The notes: generated by a model from the letters alone, not told the origin. DNA of 64,000 nucleotides from Pseudomonas sp. GOM7 (GCF_026723825.1 NZ_CP113519.1:4898001-4962000); one strand, 5' to 3'; counted from the stretch's first letter, positions 32,980 through 41,246 are shown. Numbers and translations: made by a program.

Positions 32980-34517
32980 AGCCTGTCGCCAACAAATCCT
33001 CTCTGCGTGACAAGCTACTAGTGGGCCACTTCACCACGACCTCGCCGCAGCCGTCTTCGCTGAGCGACCCGCTTGAGCCGGTACAGATGGTGCTGACGCT
33101 CGATCAATTGCGCCCGTACAGCCTCAACCCACGGGTCAAGAAGAACGAGAAGTACGACGAGATCAAGGATTCGATCCGTGCTCGAGGTCTCGACAGCCCA
33201 CCACAGGTGAGCCGACGCCCCGGGGAGGAGCATTTCATCATCCACAACGGCGGGAACACCCGCCTGCAGATACTGGGCGAATTGTGGCAGGAAACCCGTG
33301 ACGAGCGCTTCTTCCGTATCCCGTGCCTGTTCAAGCCCTGGAAAAGCGAGATATTCGCCCTCACCGGCCACATGGCTGAAAACGATACGCACGGTCGGCT
33401 GATCTGGATCGAGCGCTGCCTGGGCGTTGCGCAGGCCAAGGCGCTGTATCAGGAGCTGGATGGTGGGAAAGAGATATCCCAAAGCGAGCTAGCAAGGCGC
33501 CTGAAGGCGGATGGCTACCCGATCAATCAATCACACATCAGTCGCATGGAGCAGACGCTCCAGCATCTGTTTCCGTACATTCCCAGCATCTTGTGGGCCG
33601 GCGTCGGTCGTGATTCAACAGACAAACTGCTTCAGCTTCGCTCCAATGCCGAGAAGGCCTGGACAAAGCTGATAGAAGAGAAAGGCGAACCCGCGTCTGG
33701 CATCCAGTTCGACCAGCTCTTCAGCACCACCCTCAGCGTCTATGACCAGGAGCCCGAAGGGTACGTCTTCAGCCACTTCAAGGACGACCTCATCGGCGCT
33801 ATGACCGACGCGCTGCGCGCGAACGACGTCAGCTATGAGCACATCCTGTTTGAGATCGAAGTGGCTCAGGATCCCAAGCGTGCGCCACAACAGCAGGAGA
33901 GCGGCTATCAATCTCCTGCAAACCTTCCCCCAGCAGTAGCGACGTCTGACAACAACGTCGGCGCCGGCAATTCGGGTGGCGGGCTCCCGTCGACACATCC
34001 TCCAGAGCATCCTGCAGGCGCCCAGCTCCCGGCCGCGAACTCCACCGACAGTTCTACAGGAACCAGAACCAAGCAGCCGCCTACCCCGCCGGCCAATTCA
34101 GGTACTGGGCCAGTCGTTTCAATCCCAGTGTCCACGGGCGGCCTCGCCCCTGTCAGCGATATCTGGGCGATCTACCCGCAACAGGACAGCATCGAAGCAC
34201 TGCGAAACCTGGCGGATCTGATCGCAATGGAAGTTGCGTCATGGGCCGGCATCCTCGATCACATGACCTCGACACAGCATCAAGGCCTGGGATTCACACT
34301 GAGACGCCCTGAAGCCTTCACGTCGGCAGCATCAGAAACCACCTGGCAGTTTCTCGCCAGCCTCTCCGGCAATTCGCCGGCAGCCGACATTCAACCTGTC
34401 GCACCAGATGACCTTGCCGAGCTGCTGCTCCATCACCTGCCGGACGACCTGATCATCAAGGTCTTCCGCATGATCCGGCTGGCTCGCCGAGCAAAGGAAT
34501 TGAACGGGGAGAAATGA
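32976..34517 (+). CDS. parB: ParB-family protein of PFGI-1-class ICEs
   Basis: A 513-aa protein with an N-terminal ParB/sulfiredoxin-like domain (about 30-135; LDQLRPYSLNPRVKKNEKYDE, HNGGNTRLQILGELW) and a helix-turn-helix region ISQSELARRLKADGYPIN (about 165-182). A Pro/Ser/Thr-rich linker (about 305-390) leads to a C-terminal helical domain. It should work with the ICE ParA on a centromere; the 37-bp repeats at 37509 are candidates. The ATG at 32976 overlaps the stop codon of the Arc-like gene. Confidence 0.9.
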   Translation: MKPVANKSSLRDKLLVGHFTTTSPQPSSLSDPLEPVQMVLTLDQLRPYSLNPRVKKNEKYDEIKDSIRARGLDSPPQVSRRPGEEHFIIHNGGNTRLQILGELWQETRDERFFRIPCLFKPWKSEIFALTGHMAENDTHGRLIWIERCLGVAQAKALYQELDGGKEISQSELARRLKADGYPINQSHISRMEQTLQHLFPYIPSILWAGVGRDSTDKLLQLRSNAEKAWTKLIEEKGEPASGIQFDQLFSTTLSVYDQEPEGYVFSHFKDDLIGAMTDALRANDVSYEHILFEIEVAQDPKRAPQQQESGYQSPANLPPAVATSDNNVGAGNSGGGLPSTHPPEHPAGAQLPAANSTDSSTGTRTKQPPTPPANSGTGPVVSIPVSTGGLAPVSDIWAIYPQQDSIEALRNLADLIAMEVASWAGILDHMTSTQHQGLGFTLRRPEAFTSAASETTWQFLASLSGNSPAADIQPVAPDDLAELLLHHLPDDLIIKVFRMIRLARRAKELNGEK

Positions 34518-34518
34518 G

Positions 34519-35172
34519 ATGTCCGACAGCCCACTGAATACCGCAGTGCTGCACCAGGTCATGACCCACCTGCGCGACGGTGACTTTCGCCGCTGCCTGG
34601 AGTTCGGATTCAAGGAGGACGAGTTGGTTCGCCTGAACCAGCTATCGTTCAGCGACATCACCGAATTGACTCGGATGCCCGTGCGCTTCGTGAAAATCAG
34701 CATCAATCACGACTTGCTGGGGAAAGCTCTCGGGCGCCTGCAGGAGGAAGGCCAGCGCGCCCAACTGGTTCAGAGGGCGATCCAGCTCGGCGCGAGCATC
34801 GAGATGCTCAACAAGCTCTTCGGCATCACCTCCGAAGAGGTGAGCGCTCGCCGTCGCCTGCTGGGCATCAGCATCCGAACCGGGCGTCCCAAGATGCCTG
34901 AGGTGGAAGAGCTTCACCTGATCTGGGGCCGCTGGCAGAGCCTGATCGCGCACGCGGGAATCAAGCCCGAGCTGATAGACGCAAATTCCATCGAAAGCCT
35001 GGACATCATGATGATGCTGGCCGAAGAGACCGGCAAACCGTTGTCGGTCATCTGGAAGCTCGTTCACGAATGGCACGCCGACGTGAAGAAGATGCTGGAG
35101 CGTTCCTCCAAGGGCAGACCGAAAACACTACGCAAGACCTCAACCTCGAGCAGCAAGGAGGCTGTTCGATGA
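34519..35172 (+). CDS. DUF2857 domain-containing ICE protein
   Basis: A 217-aa protein with the DUF2857 pattern (LSFSDITELTRMPVRFVKISINHDLLGKAL, GASIEMLNKLFGITSEEVSARRRLLGI). The latter resembles a helix-turn-helix. DUF2857 genes sit between parB and the STY4528 gene throughout this ICE family. A basic Lys/Ser tail ends the protein. Function unknown; a replication or transcription role is inferred. Confidence 0.85.
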   Translation: MSDSPLNTAVLHQVMTHLRDGDFRRCLEFGFKEDELVRLNQLSFSDITELTRMPVRFVKISINHDLLGKALGRLQEEGQRAQLVQRAIQLGASIEMLNKLFGITSEEVSARRRLLGISIRTGRPKMPEVEELHLIWGRWQSLIAHAGIKPELIDANSIESLDIMMMLAEETGKPLSVIWKLVHEWHADVKKMLERSSKGRPKTLRKTSTSSSKEAVR

Positions 35173-36488
35173 TTGATTTGCAGGCACTGATTGGCCGGGC
35201 CTGTGGGCAACTGACACAGAGGGAAGCAGATCGAGCAGCCGGGCGCACTGACCATGACGACATGGGTGGGTTGCTGTTCTTCGGCAACCCGATGGAAACC
35301 ACCCCCAGAAGGCTGCTGGTGGACGAACGACTGTCCCCGGTCGACAAGATCGGCTGGATGGCATTTCGCATGATGGCGTCGAAGGATCGCGAGACGTCAT
35401 TCCCCAGCTACGACGCCCTCCAACGCCTCCTCTCCTCCAGGGCGGACAGTGGCCAGGCCAGCAAAAGCACAGTCAACCGGGTGGTCTACATCCTGCGCCT
35501 GACTCGCTGGCTCAGCTTATGCCACCAGGCCAGGAACACCGCCAACGGTCGAATGGTCGGCAACATCTACGCATTGCACGACGAACCCGTGTCCATCGTT
35601 GACGCCGCCGGCATCGACACCGACTACATCGCTTTCGTTGGGCGTTGCCGCAGCCATGGCAACCAGGCTGTGCGCAAAGCGGCCAACATCGTCTTCGATG
35701 AGCTGGCAGACGATTCTACTGCTCGATACCTGATGACTCGGCTCGGCCTGTTCGAGGAGCGACTCAGTGATCATGAGCTGAGCAAACCGCGCCCGAAAAC
35801 CAAAACGTCCAGGGCAAACAAAAAACGAACTCAGGGCACTCAGCCCGAACCCACCGGGTTTGAAAATCGAACCGGGGCAGAACAGCCGAGTTCAAATTTC
35901 AAACCCAGTGGAAACGAAATTCAAACCCAGGATGCCGCCCATGAGTTTGAAAATGAGACCTGGGCTCACGCTGCAGCAACAAAATCGAACCCAGTTGATA
36001 ACACTGGGCCTGCTGACAGAGTTCGATTTTCAAACCCATATACAGTACGTACTTTACAAGAAACTGTTTCTGTAAAAGTACGTACCGAGGAGTTGGACTG
36101 GTCGAGCCTGACCCTCAATTCGGATGAGCAACAGGTCATCACGCGCTACATGAGCGCAGTCCCTGAAGACCTTCACCAAGCGATCATCAACGAGGCTGCG
36201 GCACGTCGAAAGTCCGTACGCAACATGAGCGGTTACCTGATCGGACTGATCGACCGGGCCAAGACAGGACAGCTCAAGCTAACCGTCGAAGTGCCACAGC
36301 AACCAACAGCTCTGCCACCTGCACAGCCGCACGCATTACCCCAAGCCACCGCTCCGACGCCGAAACGCCCTCCCCTGGGCAAACCAGTCGATATCGCTTC
36401 GGAAATTCAAGCTATCCGCAGTCTGGTCGGCATGAAGCCCTCACAGCACCCGCAACCCGCTACGACGGAGACTCAGACCGATGAGTGA
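35169..36488 (+). CDS. STY4528-family ICE replication protein
   Basis: A 439-aa protein. The N-terminal domain (about 30-150; GGLLFFGNPMETTPRRLLVDERLS, STVNRVVYILRLTRWLSLC) is winged-helix-like and marks the STY4528 pathogenicity-island replication family. The middle (about 225-300) is low-complexity and coded by repeated TTCAAACCC-type motifs (35856-36037) and a long dyad (36045-36085). This suggests an origin embedded in the gene. The C-terminus has a helical domain and a Pro/Gln/Ala-rich stretch. Confidence 0.85.
   Translation: MIDLQALIGRACGQLTQREADRAAGRTDHDDMGGLLFFGNPMETTPRRLLVDERLSPVDKIGWMAFRMMASKDRETSFPSYDALQRLLSSRADSGQASKSTVNRVVYILRLTRWLSLCHQARNTANGRMVGNIYALHDEPVSIVDAAGIDTDYIAFVGRCRSHGNQAVRKAANIVFDELADDSTARYLMTRLGLFEERLSDHELSKPRPKTKTSRANKKRTQGTQPEPTGFENRTGAEQPSSNFKPSGNEIQTQDAAHEFENETWAHAAATKSNPVDNTGPADRVRFSNPYTVRTLQETVSVKVRTEELDWSSLTLNSDEQQVITRYMSAVPEDLHQAIINEAAARRKSVRNMSGYLIGLIDRAKTGQLKLTVEVPQQPTALPPAQPHALPQATAPTPKRPPLGKPVDIASEIQAIRSLVGMKPSQHPQPATTETQTDE
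35856..36085. repeat. Iteron-like repeats and long dyad inside the STY4528 gene
   Basis: GGGTTTGAAAATCGAAC (35856-35872) is a perfect inverted copy of 36021-36037. Related copies in both orientations are at 35890-35907, 35918-35930, 35943-35963 and 35981-35994. Next comes a dyad: GTACGTACTTTACAAGAAAC (36045-36064) against GTTTCTGTAAAAGTACGTAC (36066-36085), complementary apart from one shifted base. The layout resembles an iteron origin next to the replication gene that would use it. Confidence 0.6.
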
Positions 36489-36954
36489 GCATGATCAAGA
36501 ATTAGGAGCCCTGCTGTTCTTCGGAAACCCGATGGAGGTCATTCCGCGCCGGCTCATCACTGCGAGCACGCTCTCGCATGAGGAGAAAATCTGCTGGATG
36601 GCGGTGAAGGTCCTGAGTGAGCACAACCGTGTTCACGACCTCGAGAGCAGCACTGAGCTGGCCCAACTGCTGTACAACAACCCGGATGAGCTACCGGCAC
36701 TGCGAAACGTTTTGCTCAAGCTCCGGCTCAGCAGGTGGCTGACCCGATGTGGTGACGCCATGGGCGGTGGCACGCTCTACGGGGTGCATGACGAGGTGGC
36801 CAGCATCGCCGAGGTGGTCAAGCTGGATCCTGATTACCCACAGCTGGTGGCAGAGGCAGCCGAACATGAGCGCGAGGATATCCGTCAGTTGGCCAAAGCC
36901 ACGTTGCCACTGTTGCTGCCTCCTCCCTCCATGGAGACCTGGGGTTCGCTATGA
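36481..36954 (+). CDS. Short paralogue of the STY4528 N-terminal domain
   Basis: A 157-aa protein that repeats the N-terminal domain of its upstream neighbour: GALLFFGNPMEVIPRRLITASTLSHEEKICWMAVKVL, LLKLRLSRWLTRCGDAMGGGTLYGVHDEVASIAEVV, against the same order in 35169-36488. It lacks the repeat-coding middle and the C-terminal domain. Tandem duplication with truncation; it could compete for the same DNA or protein partner. The start overlaps the previous stop codon. Confidence 0.8.
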   Translation: MSEHDQELGALLFFGNPMEVIPRRLITASTLSHEEKICWMAVKVLSEHNRVHDLESSTELAQLLYNNPDELPALRNVLLKLRLSRWLTRCGDAMGGGTLYGVHDEVASIAEVVKLDPDYPQLVAEAAEHEREDIRQLAKATLPLLLPPPSMETWGSL

Positions 36955-37391
36955 CACACGAATCGTATTCGGTAGCGATTGTTCATGGGCCTGCTCTCTC
37001 GCCTGCCGCCGACTTGGATCTTGAGCATGTTTGTCGTTTGGTTGAATCCATATTCAATGCCGTCGGCGAACGTCCCAAATCAACGCTATGCATTCAATCA
37101 TTTGTACCGCCCTACAGAGATCCTGCAGATTCACCGAACGGCTACACGCAGTTATGGCTTGAAGAGCAAGGGCAAGTCCCACTGATGTTTGCAGTCGAGT
37201 TCGGAGGAAAAGAACACAAGCGCTACAGCTTTGACGATCACCTCTCACAGCAACAAATGCAACTCGACGCGGACATGATGACGCCGACCCAATACGCCTC
37301 GACCGCGTCACACGACGAGTACTGGATGTTTGTCGTAGCTGTTGCTGCTCGACTTCGCGTGCGGTCTATCAAGATCGCTTATGGGGCCTGA
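36951..37391 (+). CDS. ICE hypothetical protein
   Basis: A 146-aa soluble protein (MTHESYSVAIVHGPALSPAADLDLEHVC...) of unknown family. The start overlaps the previous stop codon. Base composition is lower in GC than its neighbours, so it may be a later addition. It is the last gene before the 37-bp repeat array. Confidence 0.6.
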   Translation: MTHESYSVAIVHGPALSPAADLDLEHVCRLVESIFNAVGERPKSTLCIQSFVPPYRDPADSPNGYTQLWLEEQGQVPLMFAVEFGGKEHKRYSFDDHLSQQQMQLDADMMTPTQYASTASHDEYWMFVVAVAARLRVRSIKIAYGA

Positions 37392-37814
37392 GCCTTGGGA
37401 GTGTTAGGGAGTGGTGCAGGCCGCACCAACCATGGAGCCAGCCGGTAGGTGGATGCTCCATAAACGGGCTGACCTGCGCTTCCACAGATTGACGAGCAAT
37501 GGCCTGACCTATGCGGCCCGCATAGAACGACACGCGCCACCCGACCTATGCGGCCCGCATAGAAAAACACGCACCACCTGAACTATGCGGCCCGCATAGA
37601 ACAACACGCACCACCCGACCTATGCGGCCCGCATAGAACAACACGCACCACCTGAACTATGCGGCCCGCATAGAACGACACGCGCCACCTGAACTATGAG
37701 TGCGGGCTCCACAGGGGGAAGCATGATTCAGCGTCACCGGGTTATTGGTTTTCTATAGAAAGCCCTCTTCCTTGCAGGCGAGATTGCTCGCACCGATAAC
37801 TGACAAGGAGCCAG
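37392..37814. other. Non-coding region holding the 37-bp repeat array
   Basis: There is no gene here. The array 37505-37711 takes up the middle. Right of it are a short TTTTCTATAGAAAG palindrome (37749-37762) and the ribosome-binding site AAGGAG of the AAA ATPase gene. The empty spacer in an otherwise gene-packed element suggests a cis-acting site. Confidence 0.6.
37505..37711. repeat. Tandem 37-bp repeats with a perfect 17-bp palindrome (centromere or origin candidate)
   Basis: Five copies of CTATGCGGCCCGCATAG start at 37509, 37546, 37583, 37620 and 37657, exactly 37 bp apart; a sixth, decayed copy starts at 37694. Each is an 8-bp inverted repeat around one base. Spacers alternate between two types, ...CACCCGAC and ...CACCTGAA, beginning AACAACACGCAC or AACGACACGCGC. 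The regular phase (about 3.5 helical turns) suggests cooperative protein binding, such as ParB at a parS, or initiator binding at oriV. Confidence 0.85.
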
Positions 37815-39107
37815 ATGCGTATGACTGCCAAACTTCCCATGTGGAAACAAGCCCTGAACTACCACAAGCAAATGTACCCGGATGATTTCGGTGTGGTGGT
37901 CAAGGATGAGCACTACTACCCCAAGCTGGCCGAACTGCTGATCACTCGGCGAACCCAGAAAGCTTTCAGCTATCTGGATATAGAGCCAATCGAGTCCAGT
38001 TTGATGGTGTCGCGCAGCAGCCCGGTTGTGGTTCGGGCGCAGGGTGGCAACAAGCTGATGTTCAAGGACGCCTCAGGCGCCTTTCGTGTGCGCCTGAGTA
38101 AAGACGAGGTTGTCCATATTGTGCGTTGCCGGCTCAACAGCTCGCTGTGCATTGAGTACGCTGTTGGCCGACAGAGCGCGATACTTCAATTGCACAACCT
38201 CTGCCGGACGGGATCGAAGAACTTGCGCCGCAACCTCCCCAAGAAGGGGTTGTGGGACTGCGAGAAAGACAATGGGCTGATCTATCACAGGCCAAAGCCT
38301 TCACTGGTGAAAGAGGCCTCTGCCTTCTCTGGGCATCCCCAGTACGAAAATCTGGAATCGGACTTCATCCAGTTCTTTGAAGACATCGACTTCTACACGC
38401 GCTACGGCCAGGCAGGCATGCGCAAGGTTCTGATGGCAGGGCCACCTGGTACTGGGAAGACCACCCTCGCCCGTGTGCTGGCAGCGAACTACAGCAGCAA
38501 ATACGCATTCATTCAGGCGGACGGCAGCACCTTCCGGGATGTGTGCTATGAGGCCGCACGTCGCTCCACGCCAACCATTGTGATCGCTGAAGAAGTCGAT
38601 CACCTCTACAAGGGTTATGCAGGCGCCGAAATTCTCAGCTTCCTGGATGGAATCAAGACACCCAGGAATGTCGCAGGCACCTACGTCATTTTCTCGACCA
38701 ACTATCCCAAGGCCATCGATGAGCGAATCCTCAAGCGCCCAGGCCGCATAGACCGTGTGATACCTGTTGGGGCTTTCCGGCGAAAAGCTGCGGCTGTATG
38801 CGCCCAGCATTACCTACCAGACGATTGCCATATACCGGCCAAAGATCTGGGAGCTGTGCTCGATCGCTGCACTGCTGCTGAGATCAAAGAGATCATCGTG
38901 ACCGCCTTCGGTGTTACCCGTGTCACCCGAGAAGAGCTGACGGCCAAGACCTTGGAGCACGCTCGCGAACTGCTCACTGGCCGGTTGAAACGAGCGGCGG
39001 AGACCTGTGAAGAGGACATGGATGATCGACAGAACGAGTTCAAGGAGCGCGGCCCTGGTGTTGATCACGATGAGCTCATCGAAGAAGTCAGAAACATGAA
39101 GGACTGA
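37815..39107 (+). CDS. AAA-family ATPase
   Basis: A 430-aa protein with an N-terminal domain (about 1-185) of unknown type and a single AAA module: Walker A AGPPGTGKTTLAR (about 211), Walker B TIVIAEEVDHLY with Glu in place of the usual first Asp, sensor 1 VIFSTN, and arginine fingers in LKRPGRIDRVI. It resembles the FtsH/proteasome/BCS1 branch of AAA proteins but has no protease or membrane segment. It lies directly after the repeat array, so DNA or complex remodelling is inferred. Ends in an acidic tail. Confidence 0.8.
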   Translation: MRMTAKLPMWKQALNYHKQMYPDDFGVVVKDEHYYPKLAELLITRRTQKAFSYLDIEPIESSLMVSRSSPVVVRAQGGNKLMFKDASGAFRVRLSKDEVVHIVRCRLNSSLCIEYAVGRQSAILQLHNLCRTGSKNLRRNLPKKGLWDCEKDNGLIYHRPKPSLVKEASAFSGHPQYENLESDFIQFFEDIDFYTRYGQAGMRKVLMAGPPGTGKTTLARVLAANYSSKYAFIQADGSTFRDVCYEAARRSTPTIVIAEEVDHLYKGYAGAEILSFLDGIKTPRNVAGTYVIFSTNYPKAIDERILKRPGRIDRVIPVGAFRRKAAAVCAQHYLPDDCHIPAKDLGAVLDRCTAAEIKEIIVTAFGVTRVTREELTAKTLEHARELLTGRLKRAAETCEEDMDDRQNEFKERGPGVDHDELIEEVRNMKD

Positions 39108-39239
39108 CCTGAACCTGGCTACGAACAAGGACGTTCAGAAACTCCCCCCTCTTGGGCTTTTGATTATCCGTTGAGTGGCGTAGCGGCTACATCGACCATC
39201 GGCGCACAACTCCTCACAACGTCATTAGTAGGAGGCCAT

Positions 39240-40010
39240 GTGGCCGAAAACATCGCTCTCAACCTCGGCAGTCTGCGCAGCGACATGAGTATCACCATGC
39301 ATACTCATCACGCTGCCCGTTTGTGGTTCGGTCGCCGCAAATCCGAAGAGACCGGACAACACACCATCATCGGCATGCCGCGCTTCATCACGCTGATGGA
39401 TCAGATGAAGAATGCCGCTGCGCAAAACGATCCATACGCCGACCACTGGCTCATACGTATGGAGGAGCGTCTGGAGACAGCTCGCTCCGAGATCCAGCAA
39501 CTGGCACAGCAAGTCGATGAACTGCTGAAGAAAGTCCCTCCCGCCATCAGCATCGCCGAAAACCTCAACGTTCAGCCGGTTCGGCTTCCGCTCTTCATTG
39601 GCTGCCAGTTGGGCTACATCGGCGTTTACATGCTCACCGAATACGACACCCTCGCCCGTCGCATTCTGCTGGCTCATCACACGGCCCTGATCGGTCGCAA
39701 GCTGATGGAGCAGATGCTCGATCGCGGCGCGCACGAGATCCGCAGTTGCTATGGGCTGGCCCAGCAGTACCGCCATGCCGGCGTCACTCGTGACGATATC
39801 GCGGCCAACAATGCACGCGCTCGCGACGCCATCGAGAAGTTCGGCCAACTGCCCCAGGACGTACTGGAAGGCACTGTGCGTTCGAGCTACGCACCGGCGC
39901 TGCCGCAACTACGCAATGGCACGGCCTCTGCCGCAGATCTGGATGCGGACGATTCGGTGCTGGAGCAGAGCGCAGGTCTGGAGGCTGAGGGCGAGCCCAA
40001 TGGCGCATGA
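39240..40010 (+). CDS. TIGR03761-family integrating conjugative element protein
   Basis: A 256-aa protein typical of this ICE class (PFL_4669 type): SLRSDMSITMHTHHAARLWFGR, YADHWLIRMEERL, GYIGVYMLTEYDTLARRILLAHHT. Function unknown. The start chosen is GTG 39240 with AGGAGG just upstream; an in-frame TTG at 39171 lacks a ribosome-binding site. It always precedes DUF3158 and SSB in these elements. Confidence 0.85.
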   Translation: MAENIALNLGSLRSDMSITMHTHHAARLWFGRRKSEETGQHTIIGMPRFITLMDQMKNAAAQNDPYADHWLIRMEERLETARSEIQQLAQQVDELLKKVPPAISIAENLNVQPVRLPLFIGCQLGYIGVYMLTEYDTLARRILLAHHTALIGRKLMEQMLDRGAHEIRSCYGLAQQYRHAGVTRDDIAANNARARDAIEKFGQLPQDVLEGTVRSSYAPALPQLRNGTASAADLDADDSVLEQSAGLEAEGEPNGA

Positions 40011-40485
40011 CCTCTCCCAGGAAGGGGCGAACGACCTCTACCGGCGCATGGCGCACGACTCCTCCCTAAAAGGCCTTTTAAAACCTTTTAAGGGTAAGGG
40101 GGACTACCGCGAGTTGGAGCAGAGCGCGAGGGAGGCATTGGTCACGTTGAACCAGATGATGGATCGTCTGGTGAGCGTTTCTGATCACCAGCAGATAGCT
40201 CACCGCAACATCGTGCTCCGGGTTCACAAGGCCAAATCAGGTGTTGGGTACTTGCGCTGGCGAACCATGCGTCACGCAGCAGACCAGAGCATGGGATTCC
40301 AGCTCTGGAAGAAGGTGGTGCAAGACCCGCTCACAGGCCCGCAGACCCGCACCAATTTGCTCATTCTGGAGAAACAGCGAATGGCGCTGAACATGCAGGC
40401 ATCAGTCATGCAGTACATCGCACGCCAAGCCGCCGAATGCGCCCAGAAAGCTGAGATGGCCGACCAGGCTTTCTCCCTCAACTGA
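40000..40485 (+). CDS. DUF3158 family ICE protein
   Basis: A 161-aa helical protein (LYRRMAHDSSLKGLLKPFKGKGDYRELEQ... HRNIVLRVHK) of the DUF3158 family, found between TIGR03761 and SSB in PFGI-1-type ICEs. Function unknown. The ATG at 40000 overlaps the previous gene by 11 bp. The longer frame upstream is a shadow of that gene. Confidence 0.82.
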   Translation: MAHDLSQEGANDLYRRMAHDSSLKGLLKPFKGKGDYRELEQSAREALVTLNQMMDRLVSVSDHQQIAHRNIVLRVHKAKSGVGYLRWRTMRHAADQSMGFQLWKKVVQDPLTGPQTRTNLLILEKQRMALNMQASVMQYIARQAAECAQKAEMADQAFSLN

Positions 40486-40524
40486 ATCATCACAACGCAA
40501 TAGCGCAAGCTACAAGGAGGCTTC

Positions 40525-40995
40525 ATGGCAGCACCAGTCAACGGCTGGGTCGGCAACATCGGCTCGGATCCTGAATTCCGCGAGTTCCCCAACGGCAACG
40601 AACAGCCGCGCCGGCTCTGTCGACTCAACGTGTACTTCGACAATCAGGTTCCGGATGGAAAAGGGGGGCGCGAGGATAAAGGCGGCTTCTGGATGCAGGT
40701 CGAGTGGTGGCACCGCGACGCAGAGCGTTACTCGCAACTGCTCCAGAAGGGCATGCGGGTGACGGTCTTTGGTCGCCAAGTGAAGGATACTTGGCGTGAT
40801 CGTGACTCCCAGGAGGAGAAGTCGGCGTTGAAGATTCAGGCCACCCAGGTCACTGTTGGCCTGCACCGAATCGTTGATATCGTCATGGAAGCGAAACAAC
40901 CTCAAGGGCAATCTGGCCAAGCACCGCGTCAGGACCGACCGGCACAGCAGCATAGCCAGGACTATCCCGACAACTTCGACGACTACCCTGCTTAA
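40525..40995 (+). CDS. ssb: ICE single-stranded DNA-binding protein
   Basis: A 156-aa SSB with an OB fold (about 5-115; NGWVGNIGSDPEFREFPNG, GKGGREDKGGFWMQVEWWHRDAE, MRVTVFGRQV) and a Gln-rich tail. The tip reads DNFDDYPA, not the usual DDDIPF, so contacts with host SSB partners may be altered. Protects ICE single strands during transfer or replication. AAGGAGG precedes the ATG. Confidence 0.92.
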   Translation: MAAPVNGWVGNIGSDPEFREFPNGNEQPRRLCRLNVYFDNQVPDGKGGREDKGGFWMQVEWWHRDAERYSQLLQKGMRVTVFGRQVKDTWRDRDSQEEKSALKIQATQVTVGLHRIVDIVMEAKQPQGQSGQAPRQDRPAQQHSQDYPDNFDDYPA

Positions 40996-41011
40996 AATCG
41001 CGTTTATCGCC

Positions 41012-41037
41012 AAGCCCCTGGATAACTGGGGGCTTTC
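41012..41037 (+). terminator. Hairpin terminator after ssb
   Basis: AAGCCCC (41012-41018) pairs with GGGGCTT (41029-41035) around TGGATAACTG, followed by TCTC. The T tract is short, so termination may be partial. Confidence 0.55.
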
Positions 41038-41057
41038 TCATCGTGGAGCAGGCGTCC

Positions 41058-41246
41058 ATGGCCAAAACCTCTACCTGCACGGACAACCGCCGCTTCAACA
41101 ATCCCCATGCGGCAATCTTTGAGGCCGGGCGCAAAGCAGCCATTTCAGGGCTGCCAGTTCATTCGTGCCCGTACTCCCACCATCCGCTGAAGGCTTCCTG
41201 GCTGCGTGGCTACAGCGCAGGCAAGCAGATGCCGCTGTTTATCTAG
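41058..41246 (+). CDS. Small Rmf/CrpP-like protein
   Basis: A 62-aa basic protein whose core AIFEAGRKAAISGLPVHSCPYSHHPLKASWLRGYSAGKQ has the pattern of the ribosome modulation factor/CrpP group: Gly-x-x-A-A-x-x-G, CPY, then Trp-x-x-Gly-Tyr. Such small proteins are common cargo on Pseudomonas ICEs; Rmf hibernates ribosomes, and CrpP has been linked to fluoroquinolone tolerance. Which of these applies is not known. GGAG lies 9 bp before the ATG at 41058. Confidence 0.6.
   Translation: MAKTSTCTDNRRFNNPHAAIFEAGRKAAISGLPVHSCPYSHHPLKASWLRGYSAGKQMPLFI

Noticed and set aside
37505..37711. CRISPR array
   Set aside because: The regular repeats suggested it, but spacers are themselves repeated and about 20 bp long and no cas genes are nearby.
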